Source: Zanthoxylum bungeanum (lineage: Eukaryota > Streptophyta > Magnoliopsida > Sapindales > Rutaceae). From it: a stretch of DNA of 64,000 nt. The stretch's first letter is position 1; each line of letters starts with the position of its first letter. A program made the position numbers and the translations under genes. Below are positions 35,689 to 48,402 of the stretch, piece after piece. A model generated the notes under the pieces. It saw only the letters and a list, made by a program, of their open reading frames with translations, was not told the origin of the DNA and did not search any database. The DNA lies in assembly GCA_019454045.1 (NCBI GenBank), contig SKCR01007817.1, positions 310,001 to 374,000 on the forward strand, read 5' to 3'.

Positions 35689-36563
35689 GCATTAAGATCT
35701 ACCGTAATAGATCTAAGAGGTTGTTAGGACTTTCTCAATCTACGTACATAGATAAAGTTTTGAAAAGATTCAAAATGGAAGATTCCAAAAGAGGTAATTT
35801 ACCTACTTATCATGGAATCAAATTATCTAAGGAGCAATGTCTACATACTCCTTCAGATAGAGAGCGTATGAGTAGGATCCCTTATGCTTTAGCAATAGGA
35901 TCGATCATGTGCGCCATGCTATGTACAAGACCTGATGTCTCTTATGCTCTTAGCATAACGAGGAGGTATCAGGGAAATCCTGGTGAGCAACACTGGGCAG
36001 CTGTCAAAACAATCCTCAAGTATCTGAGAAGAACTAAGGATGTGTTCTTGACATACAGAGATTTTTATGAGATAAAAGTCATTGGTTACTGTGATGCGAG
36101 CTTTCAGACCGATAGGGATGAAAGCAGATCGAAAATAGGATATCTGTTTACTATGAATGGCGGATCTGTCAGTTGGAAAAAATCAAAACAATCAACTACA
36201 GCGGACTCCACCACTGAAGCCGAGTATATTGCAGCATCTGAGGCAGCTAAAGAAGCAGTCTGGATAGAGAAGTTCATCATGGAGCTAGAAGTGCTTCCCG
36301 CGATAAAAAATGGCGTCACGATGTACTGTGACAACACAGACGTCATTGCTCAATCAAAGGAACCAAGGTCCCACCAGAAATCCAAGCATGTACTCAGGCG
36401 ATTTCATCTCATCAGGGAGATTATTGAGATAAAAGAAGTTATTATAGAGAAAATACCCACAGAAGATAATCTTGCAGGTTCTCTGACTAAAGGGCTGACT
36501 CAACAAAAGCATGATAGGCACACCCAAAAGTATGGTGTCCAGATTCATACTAGTTGGCTATAG
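35689..36563 (+). pseudogene. copia B reverse transcriptase end and RNase H
   Basis: Resumes the RT exactly where it stopped at 33741 (GIKIYRNRSKRLLGLSQSTY) and stays open to the TAG at 36561-36563. RT thumb segments MCAMLCTRPDVSYAL and GNPGEQHWAAVKTILKYL are followed by a complete RNase H: GYCDASFQTDRDESRSKIGY, KQSTTADSTTEAEYIAASEA, MYCDNTDVIAQSKEP, QKSKHVLRRFHLIRE and LAGSLTKGL. No stop lies within this part, so it is only separated from the rest of pol by the LTR and the upstream stops. Confidence 0.9.
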
Positions 36564-36577
36564 TGCAAGTGGGAGAT
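36564..36577 (+). other. copia B polypurine tract
   Basis: GCAAGTGGGAGAT directly precedes the TG of the 3' LTR; this is the plus-strand primer motif typical of plant copia elements. Confidence 0.85.
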
Positions 36578-38524
36578 TGTTAGGGATATGCCCTATACCC
36601 GACTTGTGGATGGGCTATATGTATATGTATTTGCAATATTTTCATTAATTAATAAAATGACAATCTTTATTATATGTGTCTTACATAAATTATATGAATC
36701 ATAAAACACTGTAATAAAGCCCTTGGAGTAATAAGATGATGGCTTCCACGCCTTATGAGAATCATTACTCTCAAATGTTCCTAGTCATAGTTTTGTGAAT
36801 AATCTGGGTGTTCACAAAGCGGAGAGACTAGCATGATGATATGATTCGCCCTTAAATAGGGTAGCTGATCTCATAGGCTACTAGCGGAGATCCGTCCGCT
36901 TGGTATATCACATGGATGCATGAGTTGCTTGTGTCCATCGAACTGACTGCCGAAAGTTTTCACATGGAGTGTTTATCCCATGTGTCTGTGAGAACTTTCA
37001 TGTATCAATTGTATGACTAGTCCTTAGACTTGAGGTCTTTATAATCTTATGTGTGGATCAAATGACTTTGACATTCTCCTTCCCCGGTTCAAAAGATCCG
37101 GTCATAAGGGTATGATTGGGTCATTTGTTGAAACACATGAAGTTTGTAAAGATACAACAGAGAATCGCCACTCTCTCGGATAATATTTTTTTATAAGAGT
37201 AATATTCCAGTTCGTGGGTTGATATGTGTGATCAGTGCTTGAGACTGTGGCCGCAACGGAAGAATCATGTGAGATTCTTGGGTTAGCACGATTCATGACA
37301 CTATCAACATCATACATTTGACTATATAGGTAGACATTTTCCATACCCTAGGTCAAACGGTGGGGATACAGTGAGGGGATGGACCGTATCATATGTAAAT
37401 CGCATATAGAATGGGTATATATCTTTCCTTCTCATTTGGGGGCCTTGGCATGTTGCTAGATGTCAACCTTGGACATTGAAATCGAACGACCATCTGATCG
37501 GAGGATAATTTATGTTCGATTAAATTATCACGATTCATTTCATGTCTAACTTGAGGGGAACCCAAAAGGTCACACACAACAAAGTCGAAATCAATGGTTA
37601 ACAGTGCACATTACAAATTTAACAGCATCTATGATTGCTGTATGAATTGTTCACAAATGGGTCAATGTGTTTAATTATTGAACAGATCATTTATGAGGTT
37701 CCAAAGTGGCTTAGGGATTTGTGAATGGCGATATGGGAACTTTGGGGATTGGAAAAATGAATAAGAAAATAAATAAATAAAAAATATGCGTTTATTTTAT
37801 TTTATTTTATTTGTTTTGAATTCCAATTTGGCCCAAACTCTTATTAGTGTTTTATAATCTCATTAAACCACTATATTAAGATCTAATGGCTAAGATTTAA
37901 TTAGCATTTATCCCACATCGGATTCTTAATTAATTTTGTTGTCTTTGGAGCACCTATATAAACCCAAAGAATTCCTTACAAATTGTTTTACACCAAAACC
38001 TTTCATATCTTGGGTTTATATAAGTGAGAAAATCTAAAGTTTAAGAGTAAACCACTGATTTTGAGGATCCTTAAGTCTAATTGACTAGAGGAATCTCAAG
38101 TTAAAAGTTTTGAGGTATTTGCCTAGGCTAGTACCAAGGGCAAAATACCCGTGCACTCAAGGCGTAGTCTTGCCGTTGAGTTTTGGCTTTGGTGTGTGCA
38201 CCTTTGGAGGCCACACACTTGGGTGGCTCTTTGGAACGTGGAAAAGCTTGCTGAGTTCGAGAAAATCTTGCAGATTGGAGGGAGGACTGGAGGAGTCTTC
38301 GGTTCAAGTAAGTCTTTTTCTTTCTTTATTTTTAATTAGAGTTCTTATGATAGTTAGCATGTTTAAGTCTATGTTCTTTGCATGTTTTATGAGTTTTTAT
38401 GCTTAGAATATATAGTAACATGCATAGGCTTGTAGAATAATCAAAACAAATAGGTCTTGGGCAAAGGGATATCGGCATCATAATTTTTAATTTTCCGCTG
38501 CGCACTCGCGGCCGCTTCCCAACA
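36578..38524 (+). repeat. copia B 3' LTR (1947 bp)
   Basis: Starts TGTTAGGGATATGCCC and ends GCTTCCCAACA. TATA box CTATATAAACCC near 37954 is shared with the 5' copy. The 98-codon frame at 38110-38406 is repeated at 28900-29196 only because both lie in LTRs. Confidence 0.92.
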
Positions 38525-41500
38525 CGTCTTACCTTAATATCTATTTTACGTATAACACATCTAACCATGCTCGAACATATTGCACCAAAGTTTATAAGAT
38601 TTAGCGAATAATCCATTGAATTCTTGAATGAGAGTAATTTCTCATCTTCATTCTATGAAACTTCTGCTAAGTACTCTACACTACCATCCGCCTACAACTA
38701 TTGACATATACCAAAGAAACCGCATTCATAGAACTCTAGTTATGCTCAATATTCCTTGCCTCTATCGGTTTCTTCTTAAGAATTTCTCTAGAAATACTAG
38801 TGTTTTCTATAGTTAAGCTTTTCCATATCCTGCTACCAGTCAGGGTGTAAATTCATAAATGATAATTTTACTAGGTATTTTCTTAGTGCTACTTACTCGA
38901 CCTTATTCTGTCATTTATTTTCATGACTTTTTTTTACTCTTTATTTTCTCTTTGCTAAGCTTCAACCGCTAGTTGGCTCCGTCTTTAAAGTCTGATATCT
39001 CTGCCTATCTGTGGGGCTTAAGACCTCATGGTTCATGGTCAAATTCGTCATGTTATTCTAGCTTACTAATGTTGTTTACTGATACCTCTTATATTCAGGA
39101 TATTAATTCTGAACAGATTTTCTGATGGTTCTTCTTATTTGGCTAAAGTCTCTAGAACAAGTTGTCTATATTAAGCCTAATTATATGTATACTTGTGCTT
39201 ACTAGCAATGTGGATGCTGGTGATTAGTTTCTGGTTACTGTTCATACTCTTTTCGTACTTTTAAATTCGTTGCCAGTAAAAAACTAGTTACCCATCTTTT
39301 TCACTGATTTGATTTCTTTGTCTGGTTGCTCTATACGATATCCCACTTTCAGTTATTCTCATGGTCTTATTCTGGCAGGTGTTGTCCTGGTCTCATCAAT
39401 ATCTGTATACTTAGCTTCCTTGGCCATTTTTTACGTTATACCTCAATGAGTCTATTTTAAGTCATCCGAAGCATTATTTATAACAATGCGCTACGAATGA
39501 ATAATTATGGGCTATACTCGTTATCTTCCTCCCAATTCTATATTTAATAGAACTTCGGTTTCATTCCAATATTAAGACATCTTGCTATTACGCACTTCTA
39601 TCATTGCTCATTTAATATTCTTTCCTATTGTCGTCTTACGTCAACAGTTCCACTTTCAAACCTTTTTCTTAAAGTCTTTTTTGTCTTCTTTTTTTACTTT
39701 ATTCTATACCTGAAACTTTGTGATCTATATCTTTGTCTTCTTATCCGAGGGGTATTTTTTTTTAATTTTTACTCTATCTTATAGGGTACTACACTATACT
39801 ACTGATTCATTTGCTTCTAGGAATATCATCGGAAGAACATCGAGTTCCATCTTTACTGCCGTCGTCTCACGAGGGTTGGGAGGGTGGGTATTGGTTTTGA
39901 AGTCTTTTCCGATTATGGTAGTCTCACTAACTATGTGTGCTGCAGTTGCTCATGCTGCACCTTTATAATCATAGAATTTCCTTATTTACATAACTAATGT
40001 TGGGCTCTCACGCTAAGGGTACTATTGCTAGGAACTATTTGAGTTACCTCCTTCAACTTTACTCCTGATTATTTTTCCGTCTATCGATCACATTATCTTT
40101 TACTGAGAACCTTCTTAAGGCTCAAGCTTTCTCAAAATCCTACCATACTCCATTTGTTATTCTTTCTACCAGTCTCTGTTTCTTAACCCTCTTAAGTCAT
40201 TACTTCCCTGGAAGCTCTACATCAACTTCGATCGGTTAGGGTATCTCTACTAATACTTTTGGTTCGGGTGCTAATCTCTTATTAGTTCTTACATTCTAAT
40301 ATAATGGGAATCTTTATAAGTCGTATATCTTATTTCCGGGGATTTATATCTCTGATTTATTACTCTTTTGAGCCTTTACTTTCTTGGAGGTCATGTGTTT
40401 CACAAGAGATTTGGTTATCATCTTCAATTTTAGCTTGGCTTACTGTGAATTCAAACTACTCCATTACTTACAGAATATTACTATCTTATGATCCTTATCT
40501 ATGTTCTGTTGAGCTTCTTGGTTCAGTTATCTTGATGTTTTGGAACTTTGTCTATCCTATTAGATATTTTTCTCTACTTGTTCACATCCTTACGGGACTC
40601 TATGTTATGGGTGAATACATGCTTTCCATGTCTGGTTAGATGTCTGTATACTTACTAGAGTTGGGGCTTCTATATGGAAGAATTACTATTTATTCTATTG
40701 GGATCTGCATCAACTTCTCTCTTCCTATGGTTCCACAACTTTTATCAACTATTTTTAGGTCTCCATTTTCGTTACTGTCTTTAAGCTATGTTATCTATGT
40801 TACTATCTGTTCCGAACTTCCTTGTCACTTTCTGCATCCTTCTTTATTATTTCCATACCCTATCTCTTAAAGCTAAGTCGTATTATTGAGGCTAGTGGTA
40901 ATTCATTCTTATTGACTATTTTCTAGATCTCTACTCTCTGTTCTTGCTCCAGGCTACAGCTATGCCCTTTAACCTTACTGTTTGTACTTGTACTTTTGCT
41001 AGCTCTTGAGTATCTCCAATCTCATGGATATATCCTTTTAAACATACATGAATTTTTATTGTCATTGATCTGATCTATGGATTTTTACTGATAGTGAAAT
41101 TTTCCAATCTTGATTTATGATGAGTTCTTCCTTCTCTAGCTTTAGAAACCTCATTGGTCCCTTTCTGGGTAATCTATCTTTCAATGTCTTCTGTTTCTGT
41201 CTTAGAATAAACCATCATCAGGCTTCCTTATGGTTATCTTTATTTATACTGGTAGAAAGTATGACAAGCATCTTTCGTCTCGACGGATATCGATGTCCAT
41301 GTTCTGATACTCTGTGTCTTGGTAGAGTCTATTACTCATGTAAGATAGGTCTGAGATAGGCTCCGTCAGGAGAACTTTCTTAACCGGTGCCACTAAGAGG
41401 TTCGAAATCTTGGTAGCTTAGGTCCGCATCTATATCGGGTTTCTTGTTTGAGGCAACTAATCATTTTTTCTGACGACATTCATTGTGTTTGCTTACGGGC

Positions 41501-42190
41501 CTAGGTTTGGGTGTCTAGAATCTCCATATCCTTTGTGGCATCTCATATCTATCGAAAAATCCCCTAACTAAAGCAGATTTATTGCTCATTTTGCCTTTAT
41601 GGCAATTCTTCATTATTCAGGAAACTTGCTATCTATACGAGATACTCAAAAGCTATTGGATCTGCTTGAAAGAATTTTCTGAGGAGGAAAGAAATCTTAT
41701 TTGTATGGAAGGAACCTTACTTAGGTCTACTCAACATTTTACTCTTGCTTAGGCTTGCTATATTCCCTTTCACTACTATTAGTTCTGGCACTTTCTTTAT
41801 TATCTAATTTTGTATCTCTAACTCTTTTTGCCCATGAATATCTTAAGTATCTGTACATCATTCCTTACTTTTCTTATAGCTTTCTCTTTCTCTTTTACTC
41901 TATTGGGTGGATATTCTTAGTACTTTACGGTCTAGTTTCATAACTTGTCCTGAACTTATGATAATAGACCAAAGTGACAACGGAGGGATTCTCGACTTGG
42001 ACAAAAAGTATAGTTGCTTTCATAAGGAAGAATATTCGAATAGCTTGGAAATTCTTACTAACCTGACTATAAGACTTGAGGACGCACTCGAGAATCAGAT
42101 ACTGGAGAGGTAATGCCTCGTATACGAGTACCCCGGGCATACCACATATACAAGACCCCAACACTCTACCCACTGCAGTTATTGACTCCC
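38525..42190. other. Pyrimidine-rich region of unknown origin
   Basis: No conserved gag or pol motif was recognised on either strand. The plus strand is markedly T/C-rich over 3.7 kb, as expected if purine-rich coding sequence once lay on the minus strand. A minus-strand gypsy-type LTR with its primer-binding site abuts the right end (42191-42215), so this is probably decayed internal sequence of that element. 38943-39639 is shared with 21450-22127. Plus-strand frames at 40304-40870 are hydrophobic only because of base composition. Confidence 0.5.
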
Positions 42191-42210
42191 TAGACCATGC
42201 GCTGATACCA
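42191..42210 (-). other. Primer-binding site of minus-strand gypsy-type element
   Basis: On the minus strand TGGTATCAGCGCATGG follows the LTR end (TGTTACA at 42215-42221, read in reverse) after a 4-base gap. It matches the initiator-tRNA-Met type primer site and fixes the element's orientation. Confidence 0.75.
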
Positions 42211-42214
42211 TCTT

Positions 42215-43300
42215 TGTAACATCCATCCTCGGGAGATGCTACCAGCATGGAATAGGCCGACATATCCCCCTGAGCCTCTGACCTTTTGACTACTACTAAT
42301 CTCATCTCAAATATAAGCTCATGCATGGGACCATTGCCTAACTCGACAACATCAATTAATTTTATTAGTTATACTATATACTTAGTAAAACTTCTCATTA
42401 CAACTCTAATAGTGAGTACTTTTAACACATTACGTATGCAATCTATACATGTTTGATGCATGACATAACTTAGACTCTAACTGAAATGCAGTTCGGATTC
42501 GACCTGGTGGACTCAAATCCTCTAGTGACTGCCATCAGTATCCATCCTCTCGAGCTCGTCCGCTGAGTATACCTGTAAAACAAAAATACTGGGAGTGGGG
42601 AGGTTAGATCGTTTGAACGATCTAGTGAGTGGACAATTTAAAAATGAAAAATGAAATACTTTATTAAAATTTATTGTTCTAAAACTGAAATCCTTTCAAG
42701 GAAACTGTCTTTTCTGAAAACTCTTTTCTTATCTAAAAATAAATCTCTTTTTGTAAGACTTTTCTGGAAATTCTTTCTGTCTGTAAAACTCTGAACCTTT
42801 CTGGAAAACTGAGTTCTTTTTAAATCTCTTTCATAAATCTTATCATTTCTGAAAATCACATCTATGAAAATCTTATCTTTGAAAAATTTGTCTCTGAAAA
42901 TCCTAACGTATGAGAGCGTTACGTCTCGCCGTCCCCACATACGTCTAAACTAGTGGTCTTGGATATTTACGTCTCGCCGTCCCCAAGCCACTGAACTAGA
43001 GCAAGATGTGCAGATCATTGCTATCATCTCGACTCTGAATCTAGGGTCTAGGGGCGTTACGTCTCGCCATCCTATAGCCCTAAATCTAGGATCTAGGGGC
43101 GTTACGTATCGCCGTCCCTTAGTCCTTCTCCACATAAGCATATGTTCTGAATCCGTCAATTCTAGTAACCGTCAATTCCAATATTTGTACCAAGTTACAT
43201 CAGAAGTGGTTTTTCCCCCATACCTCCAAAAATCATCAAAATCATGCTTTTAAAAATCATCACTTAAAATATTTCTTAAAACATTCTTATTCTTAAAACA
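42215..43300 (-). repeat. Gypsy-type LTR (right copy)
   Basis: Matches 25110-25416 plus 27430-28195 once the solo LTR in the left copy is skipped; that comparison confirms the left copy's interruption. Includes the repeated GGCGTTACGT blocks at 42917-43115. Similarity ends near 43300. Confidence 0.75.
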
Positions 43301-44478
43301 TCTTTAATTATTTCTATTATTTACAGGACTTAATATCATACCCACATGGACTTAATATTTCTATTATTAATACCAAGGCTAACCTACATAACTTAAACTA
43401 AACTATTGGTTGAATTTTCATTAAATTAAATAGCTGAAAAGGTAAATATGTACATATATTAAACTTCGGGAAAACCTTATAAGATTGAAGAACCTAGGGT
43501 TGCAACTTCACCTAAGCATGAACACAATAAGTTCAGGCACTTTTCATTCAATTAGGTTGTTGTTAGTAACTAAAGTATTCACAATCATATTTCGATGGTC
43601 AGGTGAAAATTTTCAGAATAAATCAATTAACTATATGTTTATGTTAATTAAATTAAACCGAATTCATTAAGGTCAAGTTCTAATCTTAGCTACGTATGCT
43701 CTTTAGCTAAATGTCTATCATGTAGGAATTCTATTCAACGAATAAATCACACGATATTATTCCCACGGCTAATCTAAATTCCCTCCATCGAGTTTCTAAG
43801 GATTTACCAAGAATATTCTATTATTCCCCAGACAAATAAAATATTCGTTCAAGCATAAAGAATAAAATTATGTAAATAATTAATTAAACATGCTTGGGAT
43901 CCATTACAACCTTAAATTTAATGAATTAGGTACTTATAATTTTCAATAAAAATAAGCTAATCATTAATACAAGGCAAAGAACACATAAAAGATAAAGCTA
44001 TAGAGAAAATGGAAGAAAGAAACTCTTATTTGCAGTCTTCGTCTTCAAACTCCAACTCTGGTTGATGCACTCGTTCTTGCCTTGCTCTAGGCATTATTCT
44101 TTCCTTTGGAGGCTCCAAAAAATGTTAGGAGGGTTCTCTTTAGGTTTTGGGACGAACCAGTGCTTATATTAGAGGTCCAAAGGGTGTTTCCTACTCAAAA
44201 ATCAAACACATGGCGAACTGGGGATGAATTTCCGATGTTGCGACGTTTTTTCCGCGTCATAAAGTGCATGACTCACATTGGCGAGTGTCGCGATGCTCAA
44301 TGGACAACGTCACGATAAGCGCCCATCAAATTAACAAATTGAATTCTGTCTAAATTTTGTGAAGGCTAGCGTCGCGATGCGCGGCTAGCGTCGGGACACG
44401 CGATTTGACTCAGAATTTTTCTCGATTTGATCTGTATCTTGTTGTTCTTATCCATAATTAAATTCGTTGAGTCGTGAT
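43301..44478 (-). repeat. Possible Athila/Tat-like LTR remnant
   Basis: Non-coding. It shares a layout with the minus-strand LTR at 58311-59609: a GTCTTCGTCTTC-type segment, a GGTTTTGG segment beside a minus-strand TATA-like word, and GTGTCGCGATG words (44285-44400). The similarity is weak by eye. Element D is inserted at its right end (44478); the other side resumes at 54583. Confidence 0.4.
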
Positions 44479-45921
44479 TGTTGGATAATATGACCCATAG
44501 CGTCACTATTTGCACAGATCATTGTGTAGTTGTAGCAAATTAACTATGTAATAAGGAAATTGCACTCTCATCGTTTGTGATTAGATCACCATAGATATAT
44601 AAATGAAGAGAGGTCCCTATGATTAGTTCCTGGATTGAGATGATATGAGACAGTATCAGTCCACGAAGGATTAATCATTAAATATCCCTAGCCGTAGTAT
44701 TATCGAGACTGGACATCGATAATGCGGAATAGGCTAGTATTGCACTTGTGCGCGTTGTGAGGGCACAACGGCATAGTTCTCATATATAAGTATTGGATAC
44801 TTGTGCAAGTGCGATAGGAGGTCGTGTTTCAACGATGGTACGGGAAACAGCTTCGCTCTGGATAGACCCTTCGGAATCCCATTGGTATTATGACTAGGTG
44901 TCTATGGGAGGCCGAAATCAAGGTAGGTGTGTATAGTCTTAACCTGAGACTTGCATCGCTAATACTTACGACAATCGGTAAACTTTGGTTTTGGTGGTGG
45001 GGGATCTTAACTGGTTCTGTGTTCACCTCTTCTGGGTTTATCAGAGAATCGTAGTGTATTGGATGTGATGTCAAGACGGAAGTGTCACTCCAGTCGTAAT
45101 GGAGATGATGTCACGCAGGATACGGTATTAGTGCTCTTAAAGTGATGCGCATCCAATCGTGATATTATGGCCAGGTCATGAATATCCGATTATAGAGACT
45201 AGTTACCAGACATCCGATATGTGTTTCGGACGGGGCAGACACTTATCCAGCCCCAGCCCTAGCACGTGATTATCCGATACTGGGCCGATATGCACAATAC
45301 AATTAGTATACTACGCTTGATACAGATCTAGATATTCTTTGATGAATATGTCCGGAGAACTTGGGAAGACTTGGTGCTTTGCTAGGAGTCGACCTTGTCT
45401 CGTAAATCGGTAGAACGTAGTACTTGGTACGTACGTGATTCGGACACTCCGACAACCGTATTTACTGCCAGATTATCCGGGGATCTCATGGGTCGCTTCC
45501 CGATAATCCACCGATGACGCACAACTCGCACTCTTGAATAATCTGGGATTATAAAGAAGAGAGAGAAAAATTAATCTAGGATTAATAACGGAGATATTTT
45601 ATCCGGGATAAAATGTCGTCTAAAGAGAGAGAACGATTAATTCGGAATTAATCGATGTATTAATATATTCGATATATTAGACGAAATTAGATTTCGACGC
45701 GGAATTAAAATTAGATTTTAATTCGGGCAAACGAGTTAATTTAGAATTAATTCGTTAGCGACGTAAATAATAATTTCGGTAGCCGCAATTATTCGATTGA
45801 ATTAACGTCGCGACGTAAGCTCGGTATTTCGGAAATATCGAACCCGAACGCGTGAGTGCACGTGGGCCCACTTTCATTTGGAAACGTGTGGGGCCCACAT
45901 GACACATGTCATTCTAATGCT

Positions 45922-45991
45922 TTGCATGTAGATAGTGTACAATGCACTCAATGTTATTGCATGTAGATAGTGTACATTGCACTCAATATCA
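45922..45991 (+). repeat. 35-bp tandem duplication in element D U3
   Basis: TTGCATGTAGATAGTGTACA begins at 45922 and again (one base different at its end) at 45957; both continue into TGCACTCAAT. A partial third unit (ATGCATGG) follows. It lies about 90-160 bp upstream of the candidate TATA box. The same array is at 53974-54043 in the 3' LTR. Not seen in the solo LTRs. Confidence 0.85.
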
Positions 45992-46081
45992 ATGCATGGA
46001 AATTGAGTGTTTGACACTCTAAGCCATTGCATGTTTTGTGTCATAATTTTATTATTAATTTAATGAATATTATGGCATAAA

Positions 46082-46088
46082 TATAAAT
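46082..46088 (+). promoter_or_regulatory. Candidate TATA box of element D
   Basis: TATAAAT followed about 45 bp downstream by a CT-rich tract (CTTCTTCTCTCTC), downstream of the 35-bp repeats. An alternative, ATTATAAAG at 45550, is less well placed. Confidence 0.45.
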
Positions 46089-48402
46089 TGATTTTTGGTA
46101 AATCATTTTGAATAACAACACAAAACTTCTTCTCTCTCAATTTCTCTCTTCTCCTCACGCCAAACACAAAGTGTGGACTGTTTTCTTGACTGGTTTGGGC
46201 GTGACAATAGGGAAGCAAGAGTTGGGTTTTCATGGTGAAAACCGCAAGTGCTAGCACACTACGAGTCTTGCGAAGGTGGTAGGGAGGTTCACCCATGAGG
46301 CGGGACTCATCCGACGGAGTTTGGAGCTTCGTTTTGAGACCCGAAACTGCCAAGACAGTGAGCATGGACTGCTGCAGTGGGCTTACAAAGGCAGTACGTT
46401 TTTGGGCATGATTCATCTTCAAATCGACATAACCGATCAATGTAAGTATTCCGCTATCTTCGTTGATGTATTCACGCATTATTTCATGTCTTGATTTGAT
46501 CTTGGGACCTTAGAATAAACCAACAATGGCATCATGAGCTAATGTTGCAAGCATGAAATTTGTAGGGCTTAAAATTTGGGTAAATGTTTGTTGAGCATGA
46601 TTTGAATAAATTGCTTGTTGAGTATGCTTATAACATGTTTAAATTCATTTTGGTTGGACTAATTTGATGAAAAATGATTTGGAATTATTTTCCCCCAAAT
46701 TTTTGCATCTTGGCCGAATATGTGACTAATATTGGGTATTTTGATTTTAAGCATGATTTGGTTAAATTGATTAATTGAGCATGTTTAAATGATCTTTAAT
46801 TGAAGATTGATTTGATCAATTTCAATAAAATGTGATTGGATCAATTTTGCCCAAATTGGAAGTGTTGGCCGAATGTGTGATGTGTTTGGAAACTTGGAAT
46901 TTTTTCATTTTAATTCATTGGATGAGTTATAATGATAAAGGATGATGTTAATTTAAGATTGAATTGGATTTAATTTAAATTGTACAAAAACCCTAATTCC
47001 TTATGTTGGCCGAATCTATAATGCCCTAATGTCTTGGTGTTTTTGGTTTTGTGACATTGGATGTGTATGAAATCAAATCGGATGGTGATTTGATGTCGAT
47101 TGTAGGTTCGATTGGATCGAAACCAAATCGGACACAAAATCCCTTCCTTGGCCGAGAGCATTGAAGCATGTAAATGGATTTGATTTTTCATTATGTGTGT
47201 TTGACATGTGATAATGAATTGAATATGATTAATAAGACTAATTTGGTGTTTTTAAAATGTTGATTTAGTTCATTAATCATTTGGTAATTAAATTGTGAAA
47301 ATTGGATTTTTGGATTTAATTAATTGGGCCTAATTTTGGAAATTAGAATTTAAAATTGTAATTGGGCCTATTGGGCTTGATTTATCAAGTTTGGTTTAGG
47401 CCAAGTGGATTGGATCCAATTGGGCCCAAAACCTTAACCATAAAGCCCAATTGCGGCTAATGAACCTTTTATGTTCAATTGGGCCTAATGGGCCAAGATT
47501 GATTTATGGGCTTATGGGGTAAATCCCGGATTGGACTTTGGTTATCGGTTTGACCCGAGTTGACCAAAAGTCCACGCCTTAAGAAATCAATCAAAAGCCC
47601 ATTGGACTTTAATTGAATTGACGTTGGACGTTAATCGGTCTTTGAGACGCGTTACGATTAGATTTGGAATTTAAATCGTAAAGGTTTATTAAATAAAAGT
47701 GTAATATTTAATTTTGAATTGAATAGTGAATTAGTATTAAATACATGTTAAATTAGATTTAATGATGTAGTTTAATTTAATTCATGAATTCGTACTTTGA
47801 GTACTTATTCGCAAAAACGAGTTTGACTCGAACAAAATCAAATCGTTGTTTGAACATTGGATGATCACTTAATTATCAGATTAATTAATTTGATTAGATT
47901 GATTGATAACATGCTTATGTGTGTGAATACGTGGTTGTGTTTGAATGAATAATGTATATCGGATGGATATTAGTCGGGTGGGCAATTTTAGAAATTGTTG
48001 TAATAAATTCGATTTATTAAATTGGACCTGCGTGTCCAGCCTTATCACCTTCTTTCTCTTTGTATTCTCTTCTCACCTATTCCCCTCTATATATATGAGG
48101 TTTCTTTAGAAGTGTAGTGTAACGGGTAGAAGTAGTACAAGTGCTAGCTTCAGTGAGAAAGGGAGAGATTTGATCTAGGATCAATGTGTTAAGTATCCAT
48201 CCGCATATCATTATTATTTATTTTCATACTCGCTTTATTATGTATTTAGAATGCATGTTTAAGGGTGTATGATGATGAGACCTTAACAAAGATAATTAAA
48301 TTGGTAGCCAATTTGCACGCGAAAAACCCTCGTTAAATATCAAGCGTTTATTTTCCTTCCATTGAGTGATTCTTACTCAAGATCCGAGATTGGCAGGGGT
48401 TG

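Larger units (their letters stand above)
28599..38524 (+). mobile_element. Ty1/copia retrotransposon B with nested solo LTR
   Basis: Contains the truncated 5' LTR, primer-binding site, gag, protease, integrase, RT split by a solo LTR (33742-35683), RNase H, polypurine tract and complete 3' LTR. The LTR divergence (about 4% over the shared 716 bp, by eye) marks it as older than element D. The 5' boundary is not a normal LTR start, so no target duplication can be tested; the five bases after 38524 are CGTCT. Confidence 0.9.
44479..46525 (+). repeat. Element D 5' LTR (2047 bp)
   Basis: TGTTGGATAATATGACCC...AAACCAACA. Probable U3 to about 46105: a 35-bp tandem duplication (45922-45991), then TATAAAT at 46082-46088. 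Near the U5 end the word AATGTAAGTATTCCGC (46439-46454) is conserved in other copies of the family. Confidence 0.95.

Noticed and set aside
31088..36563. copia B as an intact, active element
   Set aside because: Gag has a frame change and a stop, RT has several stops and a 1.9 kb LTR insertion, and the 5' LTR is truncated, although integrase and RNase H are well preserved.
40304..40870. Two adjacent hydrophobic frames that look like membrane proteins
   Set aside because: Hydrophobicity follows from the T/C-rich composition; no start context, family motif or codon signal supports a gene.
46060..46479. 139-codon minus-strand frame, present again at 54112-54531
   Set aside because: It lies in the element D LTR and is duplicated only because the LTRs are identical; it is not conserved in the other LTR copies of the family and has no recognisable domain.
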